DNA of 64,000 bases from Bacillus sp. FJAT-28004. Its GTDB lineage: Bacteria; Bacillota; Bacilli; Paenibacillales; Paenibacillaceae. The DNA lies in NCBI RefSeq assembly GCF_001280845.1, contig NZ_LGHP01000001.1, positions 3,312,418-3,376,417 on the forward strand. The letters are read 5' to 3'. The notes under the pieces are model-generated. The model was not told the DNA's origin. It worked only from the letters and a program-made list of their open reading frames with translations, and ran no database searches. Of this stretch, positions 1 to 8,657 are shown piece after piece. Position numbers and translations under genes: made by a program. Each line of letters opens with the position of its first letter. The first letter of the stretch is position 1.

Positions 1-12
1 TGCGGAAGCTTA

Positions 13-40
13 CGATAATAGTTCGGCCGTCCTATTATCG
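13..40 (-). promoter_or_regulatory. Hairpin with GGA in the loop, candidate CsrA site in the hag leader
   Basis: A 9-bp perfect inverted repeat (13-21 and 32-40) encloses a 10-nt loop. On the minus strand the loop side reads AGGACGG, so a GGA sits at the stem-loop junction, the arrangement preferred by CsrA. It lies about 10 nt downstream of the -10 of a sigma-D-type promoter and would be at the 5' end of a transcript leaving the window. In B. subtilis csrA is followed by hag, and CsrA represses hag through leader hairpins of this kind. There is no U-tract, so it is not a terminator. The target gene is outside the window. Confidence 0.5.
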
Positions 41-51
41 CGCTATTATAT

Positions 52-78
52 TTATCGGATTTCTCCATCAATTGTTTA
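52..78 (-). promoter_or_regulatory. Sigma-D-type promoter, probably for hag (flagellin)
   Basis: Minus-strand TAAA (75-78), a 15-nt spacer and TCCGATAA (52-59) match the sigma-D consensus TAAA-N15-GCCGATAT in both boxes with the right spacing. It lies directly after csrA and points out of the window, where hag is expected from B. subtilis gene order. Confidence 0.65.
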
Positions 79-101
79 TAGCTTATATTTAAAAAAACAA
101 A

Positions 102-326
102 TTATTTTTTAAAAAACTTTGAAACGTCCTCAATGGATACTGCACTAGTTGCTGCCGCACGATTTTCGGCTTGAATAGCCATATATATTTCTTTGCGATG
201 AATATCAACTTCTTTCGGCGCTCGTATACCCAATTTAACATTGTCACCTTCTACGCCCAATACAATAATTTCAACATTCGCGCCAATCATGATGGACTCA
301 TTAGTTTTCCTTGATAAAACGAGCAT
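102..326 (-). CDS. csrA: Carbon storage regulator CsrA
   Basis: This 74-aa RNA-binding protein represses translation, typically of flagellin in Gram-positives, by binding GGA motifs in leaders. The sequence is a full-length CsrA: MLVLSRK start, the [12 protein letters not shown] core and DIHRKEIY with the RNA-contacting Arg44. An AGGGAGG ribosome binding site precedes the ATG. It follows fliW by 15 nt, and FliW is its protein antagonist. The gene ends close to a sigma-D-type promoter (52-78), so the regulator and its likely target hag are adjacent. Confidence 0.97.
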   Translation of the reverse strand: MLVLSRKTNESIMIGANVEIIVLGVEGDNVKLGIRAPKEVDIHRKEIYMAIQAENRAAATSAVSIEDVSKFFKK

Positions 327-341
327 AGCTTCTCTACCTCC

Positions 342-734
342 CTAAATTCGATTGAGCGGAGCACGCGAACTGTATGTACTATCGTGAAGAATAAGCTGTT
401 TTCCCAATTTTGTTCTGTTATTCAGAACGATCGGGGCAAGCAAATTAATTGTCGCATTTGCAAAGTCCGTAGAAACCGTTATGACAGACCAAATCTCGAC
501 CTCTTCTTCATTTTTAATGCTTAGTTCTTGTTTAATGATTTCTGGGAGCTGCCATTCGTACTCTGGATAAAACAAAAATGGACTTGCAACTAACATTGAT
601 ATGCTTTTCTCCTCAGTAGCCTTCATTAGCTTCATTGGCAGTACGTCTCCGAATTCTTCGAATAAAAATTGATTCAAATGCTCGAAACCTGGAATACCCT
701 GCTCAAATTGATAAATTAGTTGTTCTGTATTCAC
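342..734 (-). CDS. fliW: Flagellar assembly factor FliW
   Basis: FliW binds both flagellin and CsrA; flagellin export frees FliW, which then sequesters CsrA. The 130-aa product has the family signature FEQGIPGFE near the N-terminus and the LLAPIVLN segment near the C-terminus. The start is a GTG at 732-734 with AGGGGGT just upstream, and no in-frame ATG lies upstream. This makes it about a dozen residues shorter at the N-terminus than B. subtilis FliW. The neighbours yviE and csrA confirm the assignment. A terminator-like hairpin separates it from yviE. Confidence 0.95.
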   Translation of the reverse strand: MNTEQLIYQFEQGIPGFEHLNQFLFEEFGDVLPMKLMKATEEKSISMLVASPFLFYPEYEWQLPEIIKQELSIKNEEEVEIWSVITVSTDFANATINLLAPIVLNNRTKLGKQLILHDSTYSSRAPLNRI

Positions 735-770
735 ATCATAACCCCCTATTAGGATTCCTCTTTTATTAAA

Positions 771-816
771 AATAAAAACTATAGACCCAATGCGTCATGC
801 GCAAATGATCTATAGT
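771..816 (-). terminator. Rho-independent terminator after yviE
   Basis: Minus-strand ACTATAGA (809-816) pairs with TCTATAGT (778-785). A smaller TGCG/CGCA stem lies inside, and a TTTTTATTTTT tract follows. It lies between yviE and fliW, so fliW-csrA may be partly uncoupled from the upstream flagellar genes. Confidence 0.75.
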
Positions 817-834
817 CTAAAATAATGGCAACAT

Positions 835-1401
835 CTAAATGAGTTGATCGAGTTGTGGAGGAATAATCTCCACATTAGGATATTGGCTCATATAAATGTC
901 CAGCTTGCCGCGTTCATATTCATGAATGGGCTTGTTCACTTGAACATTTAGATTCACTCGACCTGGTGTTGTTTCAATGGAGAGCTCGCTAGGAATATAT
1001 TGAATATCAATATTATCATAGGCTGCTTCCCCGCGAAAATCAAATTCAGGGAAGGTTCGTTTCCAATCCCTTGCCATCTCTGCAATGGGGTTTCCACCTA
1101 AATGAATCGATGCCATCTGATCGCCCTTCTCCACAATACGTGCAATACCCTGTAACGCAATATCAGAGGCCATTGAATATATTTTGCTCATTGTTTGCAA
1201 GTTGTTTCCAACTGCTAAAGCATCCCATACTCGATCTTGATTAATTTCAAGCCGTCCTCTGGTTGTATTGAAATGTTGTTCTGGCCTAATCTGTTCCATT
1301 TCCATAGTAGCAGCAGGCTGCTCAAGACGCTGTTTGCCAATATCGGCATCAATGGACAGAACTGCATCTGTCTGGCGTATTTGAATTTGAGGAATTCGCA
1401 T
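835..1401 (-). CDS. yviE: YviE-like flagellar-locus protein (DUF6470)
   Basis: The 188-aa protein begins MRIPQIQIRQT, typical of the YviE/DUF6470 family that sits between flgL and fliW in Bacillus-type flagellar operons. Its biochemical role is not established. It has no signal peptide or membrane segment, so it is probably cytosolic. An AGGGGGAG ribosome binding site precedes the ATG. It starts 12 nt after the flgL stop and so is probably cotranscribed with it. The assignment rests on both sequence and position. Confidence 0.85.
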   Translation of the reverse strand: MRIPQIQIRQTDAVLSIDADIGKQRLEQPAATMEMEQIRPEQHFNTTRGRLEINQDRVWDALAVGNNLQTMSKIYSMASDIALQGIARIVEKGDQMASIHLGGNPIAEMARDWKRTFPEFDFRGEAAYDNIDIQYIPSELSIETTPGRVNLNVQVNKPIHEYERGKLDIYMSQYPNVEIIPPQLDQLI

Positions 1402-1413
1402 GTTTATCTCCCC

Positions 1414-2385
1414 CTATCTCAAGAAGTCAACCAAGCTTGGACGTATAAGCTGTGCTCCAACTGATAGGGAAGCCTGATACACATTTTCCTCTGTCTTCAT
1501 ATTAGTAATCACTTCAGACATATCGGCATCTTCTGTTTTCGCCTGTACCGTTTTTAAATTGATTTCGATATCCGCAAGTCGATTTTGAACAATATCGACC
1601 CGATTTACTTTAGCTCCTACTTCAGCACGCTTCGTAAGCATTGTATTCATACGGCTATCTACCTGCCCAATCAATGCGGAAACTCCCTTTTGATCAGCTG
1701 AACCAAGCATATCATATGCTCTTTGAAGAAGTAGAAAGACGTTGTCGTTGCTTTCGATCTCTGCTTGAGTTGCGTTTGGAGATATACCATTCCCAAAAAC
1801 TTCATTACCTGTTATATTTACGCCTAATTTCATACCCGCAGAAAGCTCATATTTAATTGAGCCATTATCCGAGCTGACTTGATATGCTTTTAACAAAGGT
1901 GGATCAGCTATCAAATCAACTGTACCGTCTACTCCCATCGTTGGATAAGGCTTCTCACCTGTCAATTCGCCATTAAATACTTGTTTACCGTTGAATTGAC
2001 TATTACCAATTTCCACCATTTGATTATATAGCTGCGACATTTCGACTTTTATTGCATCAAGACTTGTTTGCTCATTCGTCCCAGTGGCACCCTTAACCAA
2101 TAACTCCCTGACACGCTGCATAATTTCTCCTGCTTGTCCAATCGAAGTGTCTGTATATTCCAGCATAGATAACGAAGAGCTTACGTTTTTGGAATATTGA
2201 TCATTGGAATCCAGTTCACTACGGTAACGGAGAGCAAAAGTGATACCAACGGGATCATCAGATGGCTTATTGATCTTCATACCCGTTGATAATTGATTTT
2301 GAAGGGTATTCATGCGCCCCATATTGTTCGATATATTACGCAGCAGCTGCGTATTCATCATCGATTGTGTCACGCGAAACGACAT
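1414..2385 (-). CDS. flgL: Flagellar hook-filament junction protein FlgL (HAP3)
   Basis: FlgL is exported by the flagellar type III system and joins the hook-FlgK zone to the flagellin filament. The 323-aa product has the flagellin-like helical N-terminus (QLSTGMKINKPSDDPVG, about residues 31-47) and a C-terminal coiled-coil half ending SLVDFLR. The variable region in between is slightly longer than in B. subtilis FlgL. A GGAGGTGA ribosome binding site precedes the ATG. It follows flgK by 23 nt. Confidence 0.96.
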   Translation of the reverse strand: MSFRVTQSMMNTQLLRNISNNMGRMNTLQNQLSTGMKINKPSDDPVGITFALRYRSELDSNDQYSKNVSSSLSMLEYTDTSIGQAGEIMQRVRELLVKGATGTNEQTSLDAIKVEMSQLYNQMVEIGNSQFNGKQVFNGELTGEKPYPTMGVDGTVDLIADPPLLKAYQVSSDNGSIKYELSAGMKLGVNITGNEVFGNGISPNATQAEIESNDNVFLLLQRAYDMLGSADQKGVSALIGQVDSRMNTMLTKRAEVGAKVNRVDIVQNRLADIEINLKTVQAKTEDADMSEVITNMKTEENVYQASLSVGAQLIRPSLVDFLR

Positions 2386-2408
2386 AATGTCTCACCTCCA
2401 GTTTTTAA

Positions 2409-3968
2409 TTATAAGCCTACACGGCCCATGCCATTAATGACCTTATCTAAAACTTCATCAATCATCGTCATATTTCGAGCAGCTGCATTGTATGCATGCT
2501 GATATCTGATCATATTGGACATTTCTTCATCTAGCGAAACTCCACTAACCGATTGTCTGCGGGATTCAACTTGATCGACGATAATTTGTTGATTCGCTTG
2601 CATCCGAGTTGCTTCAGCTGCTTGTACGCCCAGCTGACCGACAACAGAACGGAAATAAGCATCCACCGTATTTTTGTTCTCACCTGTCCCCGCATCGAAG
2701 TCAAAACGAGTATCTCTCATTTGTGAGAAAAGAACGGCTAATGAGTTATTACCGCTAATGACTGACTCTGAACCATCTGCATTCGTAGCCACTCGCATTG
2801 ATGTAGCAATCAAATTGGAATTCGCGACAATGGCTGGGTTAAGTGTTATGTTGCCCGCATTTAGTCCTGCTGTTCCGCCCGAACCGTCTGTGAAGAACGG
2901 TAAGCCTGCTTCTTGTCCCGCTAATGAGTATCCAAGCTGGTGCAAACCATTAAGCCCTTTTACCGTAACCGTTGTATCTTCACTTAATGTACGATTTGTC
3001 CCAGAGTAAGTAACATTGTTCAAAACTGTTCCCTCTGGCAATACGGAACCTTTAGGCAAAGTAACTTCAAATTCACCATTTGCCATTGTTTGAACGAGAT
3101 TATTGAGCTCTCCAATATACCCCTCAACGTAATGATCTCTCGCATAAATCGTCCCATAAATAGCTCCGCTATTTAAATCACCAGAAGCAACAGCCGTAGC
3201 TATCGCTGCCGAATCCAGTGCTGCAGTAGCTGTGCCTTGTACCAGCTCCGTACCGCCCATCATAATTCTATAGCCGCTCTCTTGGTCTTCTACGCGAATA
3301 TTGATTAATCCCGAAAGCTGGTCTGTAATCAGATCACGCTGATCTCGCAAATCGTTCGCGTTATCTCCTAAGCCTTCAACACGTCTAATTTCGCCATTTA
3401 ACTGGGCAATGCTTGTCGTAATCGAATTAACTGTATTTAAGTTAATCTCGACATTTTCCGTCAAATCTGCTTTTAGATCGCCGAGCTGCTTCGCCGTGTA
3501 ATTAAAGGAATCAACCAAAGCCATCGTTTGTTCCATAACGACTTTGCGGCCATCGGCATTCTCCGGGTTTTTGCTGAGATCTGACCACGAATTCCAAAAA
3601 TTCGAGATAACCGTTCTGAGGCCTGTATCACTCGGTTCATTCACGATGCCCTCTAATTTAGAGAGTGTGTCGAGCTGTACGGAGAAATTACCATATGATT
3701 TATATTCGTTACGATACTGATTATCCAGAAATTTCTCTCTAATACGGGTGATAGATGACGCCTCTACCCCTGTACCAAGCTGACCAGCTGCTGTTGATTT
3801 GGAGAAACCAACCGCGTCTATTGGCCTTGATGCAGTCATATTCACTACCTGGCGCGAATATCCCTTCGTGTTGGCGTTTGAAATGTTGTGTCCAGTCGTA
3901 TTCAGAGCAGACTGAGTCGTGAATAAGCTGCGCCTTGCCGTTTCTAAGCCATGAAAAGTCGATGCCAT
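2409..3968 (-). CDS. flgK: Flagellar hook-associated protein FlgK (HAP1)
   Basis: FlgK forms the first hook-filament junction ring. The 519-aa product starts with STFHGLETARRSLFTTQSAL and continues with the rod/hook motif NISNANTKGYSRQ (about residues 28-40). It ends with the C-terminal bundle NMIRYQHAYNAAARNM typical of FlgK. The central region is variable. Its position between flgN (its export chaperone) and flgL matches the conserved order. Confidence 0.96.
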   Translation of the reverse strand: MASTFHGLETARRSLFTTQSALNTTGHNISNANTKGYSRQVVNMTASRPIDAVGFSKSTAAGQLGTGVEASSITRIREKFLDNQYRNEYKSYGNFSVQLDTLSKLEGIVNEPSDTGLRTVISNFWNSWSDLSKNPENADGRKVVMEQTMALVDSFNYTAKQLGDLKADLTENVEINLNTVNSITTSIAQLNGEIRRVEGLGDNANDLRDQRDLITDQLSGLINIRVEDQESGYRIMMGGTELVQGTATAALDSAAIATAVASGDLNSGAIYGTIYARDHYVEGYIGELNNLVQTMANGEFEVTLPKGSVLPEGTVLNNVTYSGTNRTLSEDTTVTVKGLNGLHQLGYSLAGQEAGLPFFTDGSGGTAGLNAGNITLNPAIVANSNLIATSMRVATNADGSESVISGNNSLAVLFSQMRDTRFDFDAGTGENKNTVDAYFRSVVGQLGVQAAEATRMQANQQIIVDQVESRRQSVSGVSLDEEMSNMIRYQHAYNAAARNMTMIDEVLDKVINGMGRVGL

Positions 3969-3987
3969 CGTATATTGTCCTCTCTTG

Positions 3988-4491
3988 TTACGTTTTCATA
4001 TTAAAGCGGCCATTACGATTTAAGGCCATGCCTTGCACAGCACGATGATAGGTCGCTTCTTCCTCAGTCGGACCAAGCAGCAAATCCTGAGTGAAATGCA
4101 AATGCTCCAGAGTCATCCTTACGAGCTGCTGATTGAATTCGTTAATATCTTGAAGTTTCTTAAGGGCCGCCGACAGGTCATTCCATATAGCTTGAAGCTG
4201 CTGCTTCTCATTCGCTTGGTAAACAGCCTGTATGAGCTTCTCCATTTTGAATGAACGATGGGCAGTCAGTTTCTGGTCGAGCATATATTTTCCAATCAAA
4301 AAGATACGCTGCTGCTCCAGATCCATTATGCGCTGAAGGCTTTTCTTCTCTTTACTGGAAATATACGAGAGCGTCTCTACTTGGTTTACGGTAATGGCCG
4401 ATGTCTTCGCATTACCATATTCAATTAGCTGAAGGTGCTCGTCTAATAGCTCTTGCAAAATCACGATGATTTGCTGGATGTACTCATTCAT
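3988..4491 (-). CDS. flgN: FlgN-family flagellar export chaperone
   Basis: The 167-aa, largely alpha-helical and coiled-coil protein fits the FlgN family, whose members keep FlgK and FlgL export-competent in the cytosol. Sequence similarity in this family is weak, so the call leans on helical content, length and position between flgM and flgK. The start ATG is 8 nt from the flgM stop, so translation is probably coupled. Confidence 0.85.
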   Translation of the reverse strand: MNEYIQQIIVILQELLDEHLQLIEYGNAKTSAITVNQVETLSYISSKEKKSLQRIMDLEQQRIFLIGKYMLDQKLTAHRSFKMEKLIQAVYQANEKQQLQAIWNDLSAALKKLQDINEFNQQLVRMTLEHLHFTQDLLLGPTEEEATYHRAVQGMALNRNGRFNMKT

Positions 4492-4499
4492 TTAGAGGA

Positions 4500-4766
4500 C
4501 TACTCCTTCAGGAAGGGAAGCAGCTTCTCGGCAATCTTGCCAGCTTCCACATGATAGTTGCCTGTTGCTACCGAACGCTTCAGCTGTTCAATATGTTCTG
4601 TTCTGTCTGCTCCGCTCAATTTGCTTGTGGATAGTAATTCCTTGGCAGCTGCAGAGATTTGAACCTCGTCCTTCTGCTTTGCTTTGTCTGTCCCGCCGAT
4701 TCTGGACTCCATTTGCTTCTGGTAAGGATTAAGCGCTCCGATACGATTCGTCTCATTTATTTTCAT
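4500..4766 (-). CDS. flgM: Anti-sigma factor FlgM
   Basis: FlgM holds the motility sigma factor SigD inactive until the hook is complete and FlgM is removed. The 88-aa product starts MKINETNRIG and has the conserved C-terminal sigma-binding helix region LKRSVATGNYHVEAGKIAEKL. The ribosome binding site is GAGGTGGG. It has its own sigma-D-type promoter (4823-4850) downstream of a yvyF terminator, giving the feedback loop known from B. subtilis. Confidence 0.96.
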   Translation of the reverse strand: MKINETNRIGALNPYQKQMESRIGGTDKAKQKDEVQISAAAKELLSTSKLSGADRTEHIEQLKRSVATGNYHVEAGKIAEKLLPFLKE

Positions 4767-4796
4767 TGTTTACCCACCTCATTATTTACAGGAACT

Positions 4797-4832
4797 AAAA
4801 AAGCCGATTACCTTTACAAGTATTATCGGCTT
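4797..4832 (-). terminator. Rho-independent terminator after yvyF
   Basis: Minus-strand AAGCCGAT (4825-4832) pairs with ATCGGCTT (4801-4808), and TTTT follows directly, giving six U in a row with the stem end. The left arm is also part of the flgM promoter -10 box (see 4823-4850). Confidence 0.6.
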
Positions 4833-4850
4833 CAGTCAAGTGAAATTTTA
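4823..4850 (-). promoter_or_regulatory. Sigma-D-type promoter of flgM
   Basis: Minus-strand TAAA (4847-4850), a 16-nt spacer and GCCGATAA (4823-4830; 7 of 8 to the consensus GCCGATAT) lie about 57 nt upstream of the flgM start. B. subtilis flgM is also read from a sigma-D promoter at this place. Confidence 0.75.
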
Positions 4851-4874
4851 TAGTCAACAAAATATTAACTTAAA

Positions 4875-5291
4875 TCATTTATCGTTGTATCTCTCTAAAC
4901 CTTTATAAACACCTGTTGATTTGTAAGCACTCTTTAAATCTTCTTTTCTGGATATGTCTTGGAACATTTGCTTTTTATCCTTCTCGATACGCTGGCGGCA
5001 ATTGTCGCAAAGATGATTTTCACGAATCAGCGTTCCGCAGGATTCACAAGGGTATGACATATTCGGCGCATTCATAATGGAGATACGACCCTCACGTATG
5101 AACTTTGTAATTTGTTTAATCGAAACGCCAGTAGCATCAGAAACCTCAGTTATAATCGAGCCTCTAAACTCACGCAAATAATTTGCGCAAAGCTCATATT
5201 CTTTATCAATTTCTCGCATGCATGCCGGGCACACGTCTCTAAAGTTTTTTGCAAAAAGCTTACCGCAGCGAGGACAATTATCTAGGTTCAT
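4875..5291 (-). CDS. yvyF: YvyF flagellar-operon zinc-ribbon/HTH protein
   Basis: The 138-aa product belongs to the flagellar operon protein family YvyF, whose exact role is unclear. It has two putative zinc sites, Cys6/Cys9/Cys21/Cys24 and Cys82/Cys85/Cys95/Cys98, flanking a MerR-like helix-turn-helix (about 46-70). I chose the ATG at 5289-5291 because AAAGGAGGG lies 10 nt upstream. An in-frame ATG at 5327 would add 12 residues but has no comparable ribosome binding site. It sits between comFC and flgM as in B. subtilis. Confidence 0.88.
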   Translation of the reverse strand: MNLDNCPRCGKLFAKNFRDVCPACMREIDKEYELCANYLREFRGSIITEVSDATGVSIKQITKFIREGRISIMNAPNMSYPCESCGTLIRENHLCDNCRQRIEKDKKQMFQDISRKEDLKSAYKSTGVYKGLERYNDK

Positions 5292-5405
5292 CGCTCTGAG
5301 CCCTCCTTTTTTTGTAAAACCATACAAGCTATTAGTTACATTCTAATCGATAGCATTAACTTTTTCACTATGAATCTATTTATCAGATCTATCAGCCTAG
5401 CTGAA

Positions 5406-6296
5406 TTATGAGCGAGCCCAGGTCAAAATATAGATATCAAGCGGCTGCTCCACATGTCGTTGAAGAGCTTTTGAGCAGGCTTCTGCCGTGCTTCCAGTCG
5501 TATAGATATCGTCAATTAAAAGTATGCGAGCAGCTCTATGGTTTAGTTGCTTTTTGCTATGTGGTCTAGAAACCAATAAGCTTATATTAATTGTATTCAC
5601 TTCAAAAAGTGATTGGGTATCGCGCATTCTTTCGGAGCGCGTTTTGAAGCTTTGCTTCTCTGAATGGCGAGAACGAATGAGTAATTCCATAAGCGGCAAC
5701 TGATAGCGCTTAGCAATATGGCTGGCTAGCTGCTCCGCTTGATTGAAGCCTCGATCCGCTACTCGTTCTTCACTGACAGGAACATAGGTAATGGCATCCC
5801 AGTAATCCGCTATTGATATTTTCGCTCTACGGCTGCGACTACTAATGCTTGCCACGTTAGACTGCTGAATGATTTCAGCGGTCATCGCCTCGAATGCAGG
5901 CAGGAGCATATCTCCAAGCAAAGGAGCGAGCTGCTCGTTGCCCCTGTATTTGTACAGGGCGAGCATTGCTCGCATCGCTTGATTATAATGAACCGCGCTG
6001 CGGTTGCATACGAATGAGCCATGCGGACGACGTATGCAGTCCTCGCAGGGGATTCCGCGCCCGCATCTACGGCAGGCGATGCGGGTGAGCCATGGTATTG
6101 CGGAGAGGCACGCTCCGCAAAGGGAGTTTCGAAGCAGGGTCGTCAGCTTCGCGTGGTTGTAGCTGCTCGCGCTGCGAGCCTCGCTTTGCGGTTTGCCGCA
6201 AAGGAGACATGCGGCAGAATGGGGAGCAAGCAGCTGCGCGGATAGGGTGAAAGCGGATTGAAGACGCTGAAGCCAAGCTCTTGGCGAGACACTCAT
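5406..6296 (-). CDS. comFC: ComFC, competence protein of the phosphoribosyltransferase family
   Basis: ComFC works with ComFA in moving transforming DNA into the cytosol. The 296-aa product has the family's N-terminal zinc-ribbon cysteines (C30/C33, C60/C63, C75/C78, C84/C87). Its C-terminal phosphoribosyltransferase fold carries the PRPP-loop motif LLIDDIYTTGST. The ATG at 6294-6296 overlaps the comFA TGA as ATGA, so the genes are translationally coupled. Longer in-frame starts exist inside comFA but are less likely. It is longer than B. subtilis ComFC, mainly at the N-terminus. No comFB lies between it and comFA. Confidence 0.93.
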   Translation of the reverse strand: MSVSPRAWLQRLQSAFTLSAQLLAPHSAACLLCGKPQSEARSASSYNHAKLTTLLRNSLCGACLSAIPWLTRIACRRCGRGIPCEDCIRRPHGSFVCNRSAVHYNQAMRAMLALYKYRGNEQLAPLLGDMLLPAFEAMTAEIIQQSNVASISSRSRRAKISIADYWDAITYVPVSEERVADRGFNQAEQLASHIAKRYQLPLMELLIRSRHSEKQSFKTRSERMRDTQSLFEVNTINISLLVSRPHSKKQLNHRAARILLIDDIYTTGSTAEACSKALQRHVEQPLDIYILTWARS

Positions 6297-8551
6297 ATGG
6301 GCGAGCCTCCTTTGGGTGTGGGGAGCAAGTAGCCTTGCTTGCGAGCCATGCGATTCATCGTTTGTATGTGCTTCACAGCAAGCAGCTGCGGCCGATTGCG
6401 ATCGTGGCTGCAAAAATAAACTCGACCGAATGGATCTTCCGCGGAACGTCCTGCCCTGCCTGCCATTTGGACCAAGGAAGCTTCGTCAAAGAGCCTTCCG
6501 TCTGCATCAAGGATGTAGACATCGCTTTTTGGAATTGTAACTCCCCTCTCTAATATGGTAGTCGTAACTAACACCCGTATCTCTCGCGAGCGAAAACGCT
6601 GTACCTTCTCCGTTCTCTCGGCATCTTGGGAAGAGGTGGCCGCTATAGCAGAAAGTGAAAAAACTGCGCGCAGCAAAGCCGCCATAGGCTCGGTTTGCGC
6701 AATTTGCTGCACGAATACAAAAAGCTGGGCGTCGCGATCAAGCGATGCCCGCATGACTGTTAACAGCTTTGGCGGCAGCTTACGCTGCTGAAGCATCTGC
6801 TTTACTGTCGGTGTTTGAAGGAGCTTGGGTACAGGAAGCGGATGACGATGATAACGAACAGGTACCCTTACATGAGGAAGCTTCCCGCGTTTGGCTGCTC
6901 GCTGCAGCTCACTAGGCGGGGTAGCAGACAGCAGCAAACGAGCGGCACCTGGCGCACAGCTTTTGTCTGCTGCGAAATGCAGCAGCGGATCACCCGCGTA
7001 GGGAAACGCATCAAGCTCGTCAACTACAACAAGGTCAAACCCTTGATAGAACCGCATCAACTGATGTGTGGTTGCAAGCGTAATATCCCCACTCTCCCAG
7101 CGCTGCTCGCTTCCACCGTATAACGTTACGACCGATGCCTTAGGAAAAGCTTTTCGAATGCGCGGGTCAAGTTCGATCACCACATCACGGCGCGGCGTTG
7201 CAATAAGCGCCTTCCCACCCCGCAGTAGGACAGATTCCACCAACGGAAAAATCATTTCCGTCTTACCCGCTCCCGTAACGGCCCAGAGGAGAAAATCCCT
7301 TACCTGGTCTGAGTCGATCTTCTTTGATGAAGACCGATCCAGCGACGGCTCTTCCACAAACTGCAATGCCTCGGCCGCTGCAGCTGTCTGCGCTGGGCTC
7401 AGCGCCCATTTATGAAGCCGCTGTTCATACGTCAGCGGCTTCAACACCTGCGCAGAGCCGCCTACGCTCGCCTCTGCCAAACACACCCCCATGCGCTGCC
7501 CTGTAATGAGCAGCTCACATTCCCGGCTTCGCCCCATCCCAATGCACGCCATGCAATAGGCGCAGTGCCTCCCGCACGCTGCACATGCCGTGCGGTGCAT
7601 TTGCGCCTCGCCGCTCCCGCAGCGCAAACAGCGGCGCCCCAAAGCGTCCAATCGCCCGCCAACCACGGTGGCGATTGATCCGCTCAGGCGCACCTGCCCG
7701 AGCAGCGCAGCAAGCTGGAGCACTTCTCTCCAGCTTGACGCGGCACCGGGACAGCTTGCGCCATCTAACAGGGCGTGTGCCTCGCTTCGCAAAAGCGCAC
7801 GTCCCTGCATCCTACCCGCGGCAAGCTTCGCCCCTGCCGCGATCTCTCCCAGCTCCGCAGCGCTATAAACTCGCGCTCCCTCCCCGCCCAAGATCATAAC
7901 CCTGCCTCTTGCCACTTCTCTATGCTCAAGTAACTCACCCACTCGTCCCGCCTCTCCCTCCTCACACCTCGCTCCCGCTCCCACTACTCCAACAAACTCC
8001 TGCTCCGCCCCTAGAACCCGCTTCCACCGCTCCACCAACCCAAGCACACTCTCTACCCCCACCGTCCCATACTGCTTCTCCCGCTTCCCCCAACGCAACC
8101 AACGGCTTTCCCCCACAATCTTGCTACTTTTATCAACATGCTTTGCTGCTCCATCAAATTTCTGATCACGACTCGCCTGCCCTCCAGCTTCCGCCTCTCG
8201 ACTACCCATACCCATAACCCTCGCCTCCTCAGCACATGTAAGCAACAGCTTAAGCGCCTCATAACTGCTATGATTTCCGCCCGCTCCGCTACCGCTTTTA
8301 TCTTTACCCGCTCTGCCATCTTTGCCTCGATTCATAGCCCTATCCCAAAGCTCCACTGCAACACAAGCATCCCCAAGCGGCAGTTCTTCTTTTATTAACC
8401 AGCCTTCATCCGCAATTCCTCTATTTAGGCAGCCTGCTTCACCAAATTTGCCACTCATCCAGAAGTGTTTATCCACCGCTGATTTGATGGTCACTCGGGC
8501 CTTCCAGCATCCGCACACATTCACAACATAAACCTGAGCCTTCATCTCCAT
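6293..8551 (-). CDS. comFA: ComFA, DEAD-box-type ATPase for DNA uptake, long N-terminal form
   Basis: ComFA is the cytosolic ATPase thought to drive single-stranded DNA import during transformation. Motifs in order: a zinc finger with C308/C311/C323/C326 plus C330/C333/C336; Walker A AVTGAGKTEM (about 424-433); DELD (511-514); SATPP (542-546); and QMAGRAGRS near the C-terminus. The product is 752 aa, whereas B. subtilis ComFA is near 460. The surplus is about 300 residues before the zinc finger, rich in Gly, Ala, Arg and Glu, with no motif I recognise. A second ATG at 8543-8545 fits the AAGGGAG ribosome binding site equally well. Confidence 0.93.
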   Translation of the reverse strand: MEMKAQVYVVNVCGCWKARVTIKSAVDKHFWMSGKFGEAGCLNRGIADEGWLIKEELPLGDACVAVELWDRAMNRGKDGRAGKDKSGSGAGGNHSSYEALKLLLTCAEEARVMGMGSREAEAGGQASRDQKFDGAAKHVDKSSKIVGESRWLRWGKREKQYGTVGVESVLGLVERWKRVLGAEQEFVGVVGAGARCEEGEAGRVGELLEHREVARGRVMILGGEGARVYSAAELGEIAAGAKLAAGRMQGRALLRSEAHALLDGASCPGAASSWREVLQLAALLGQVRLSGSIATVVGGRLDALGRRCLRCGSGEAQMHRTACAACGRHCAYCMACIGMGRSRECELLITGQRMGVCLAEASVGGSAQVLKPLTYEQRLHKWALSPAQTAAAAEALQFVEEPSLDRSSSKKIDSDQVRDFLLWAVTGAGKTEMIFPLVESVLLRGGKALIATPRRDVVIELDPRIRKAFPKASVVTLYGGSEQRWESGDITLATTHQLMRFYQGFDLVVVDELDAFPYAGDPLLHFAADKSCAPGAARLLLSATPPSELQRAAKRGKLPHVRVPVRYHRHPLPVPKLLQTPTVKQMLQQRKLPPKLLTVMRASLDRDAQLFVFVQQIAQTEPMAALLRAVFSLSAIAATSSQDAERTEKVQRFRSREIRVLVTTTILERGVTIPKSDVYILDADGRLFDEASLVQMAGRAGRSAEDPFGRVYFCSHDRNRPQLLAVKHIQTMNRMARKQGYLLPTPKGGSPI

Positions 8552-8657
8552 CCGCTCCCTTGACGCTTTAAATAGCTGGTTTTTTTTAAAGTCATGTTAA
8601 ATTGAATATGACCACACATCTAGAACAACAGGAGACTGTTGTTTCCAACGCTTTAAA

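Noticed and set aside
5406-6413. 335-aa ComFC starting inside comFA
   Set aside because: The ATGA overlap at 6293-6296 gives a coupled start; the upstream extension has no family similarity.
6281-8398. Many plus-strand open frames over comFA
   Set aside because: High GC content in this stretch leaves long frames without stops on the opposite strand; their translations look like low-complexity shadows.
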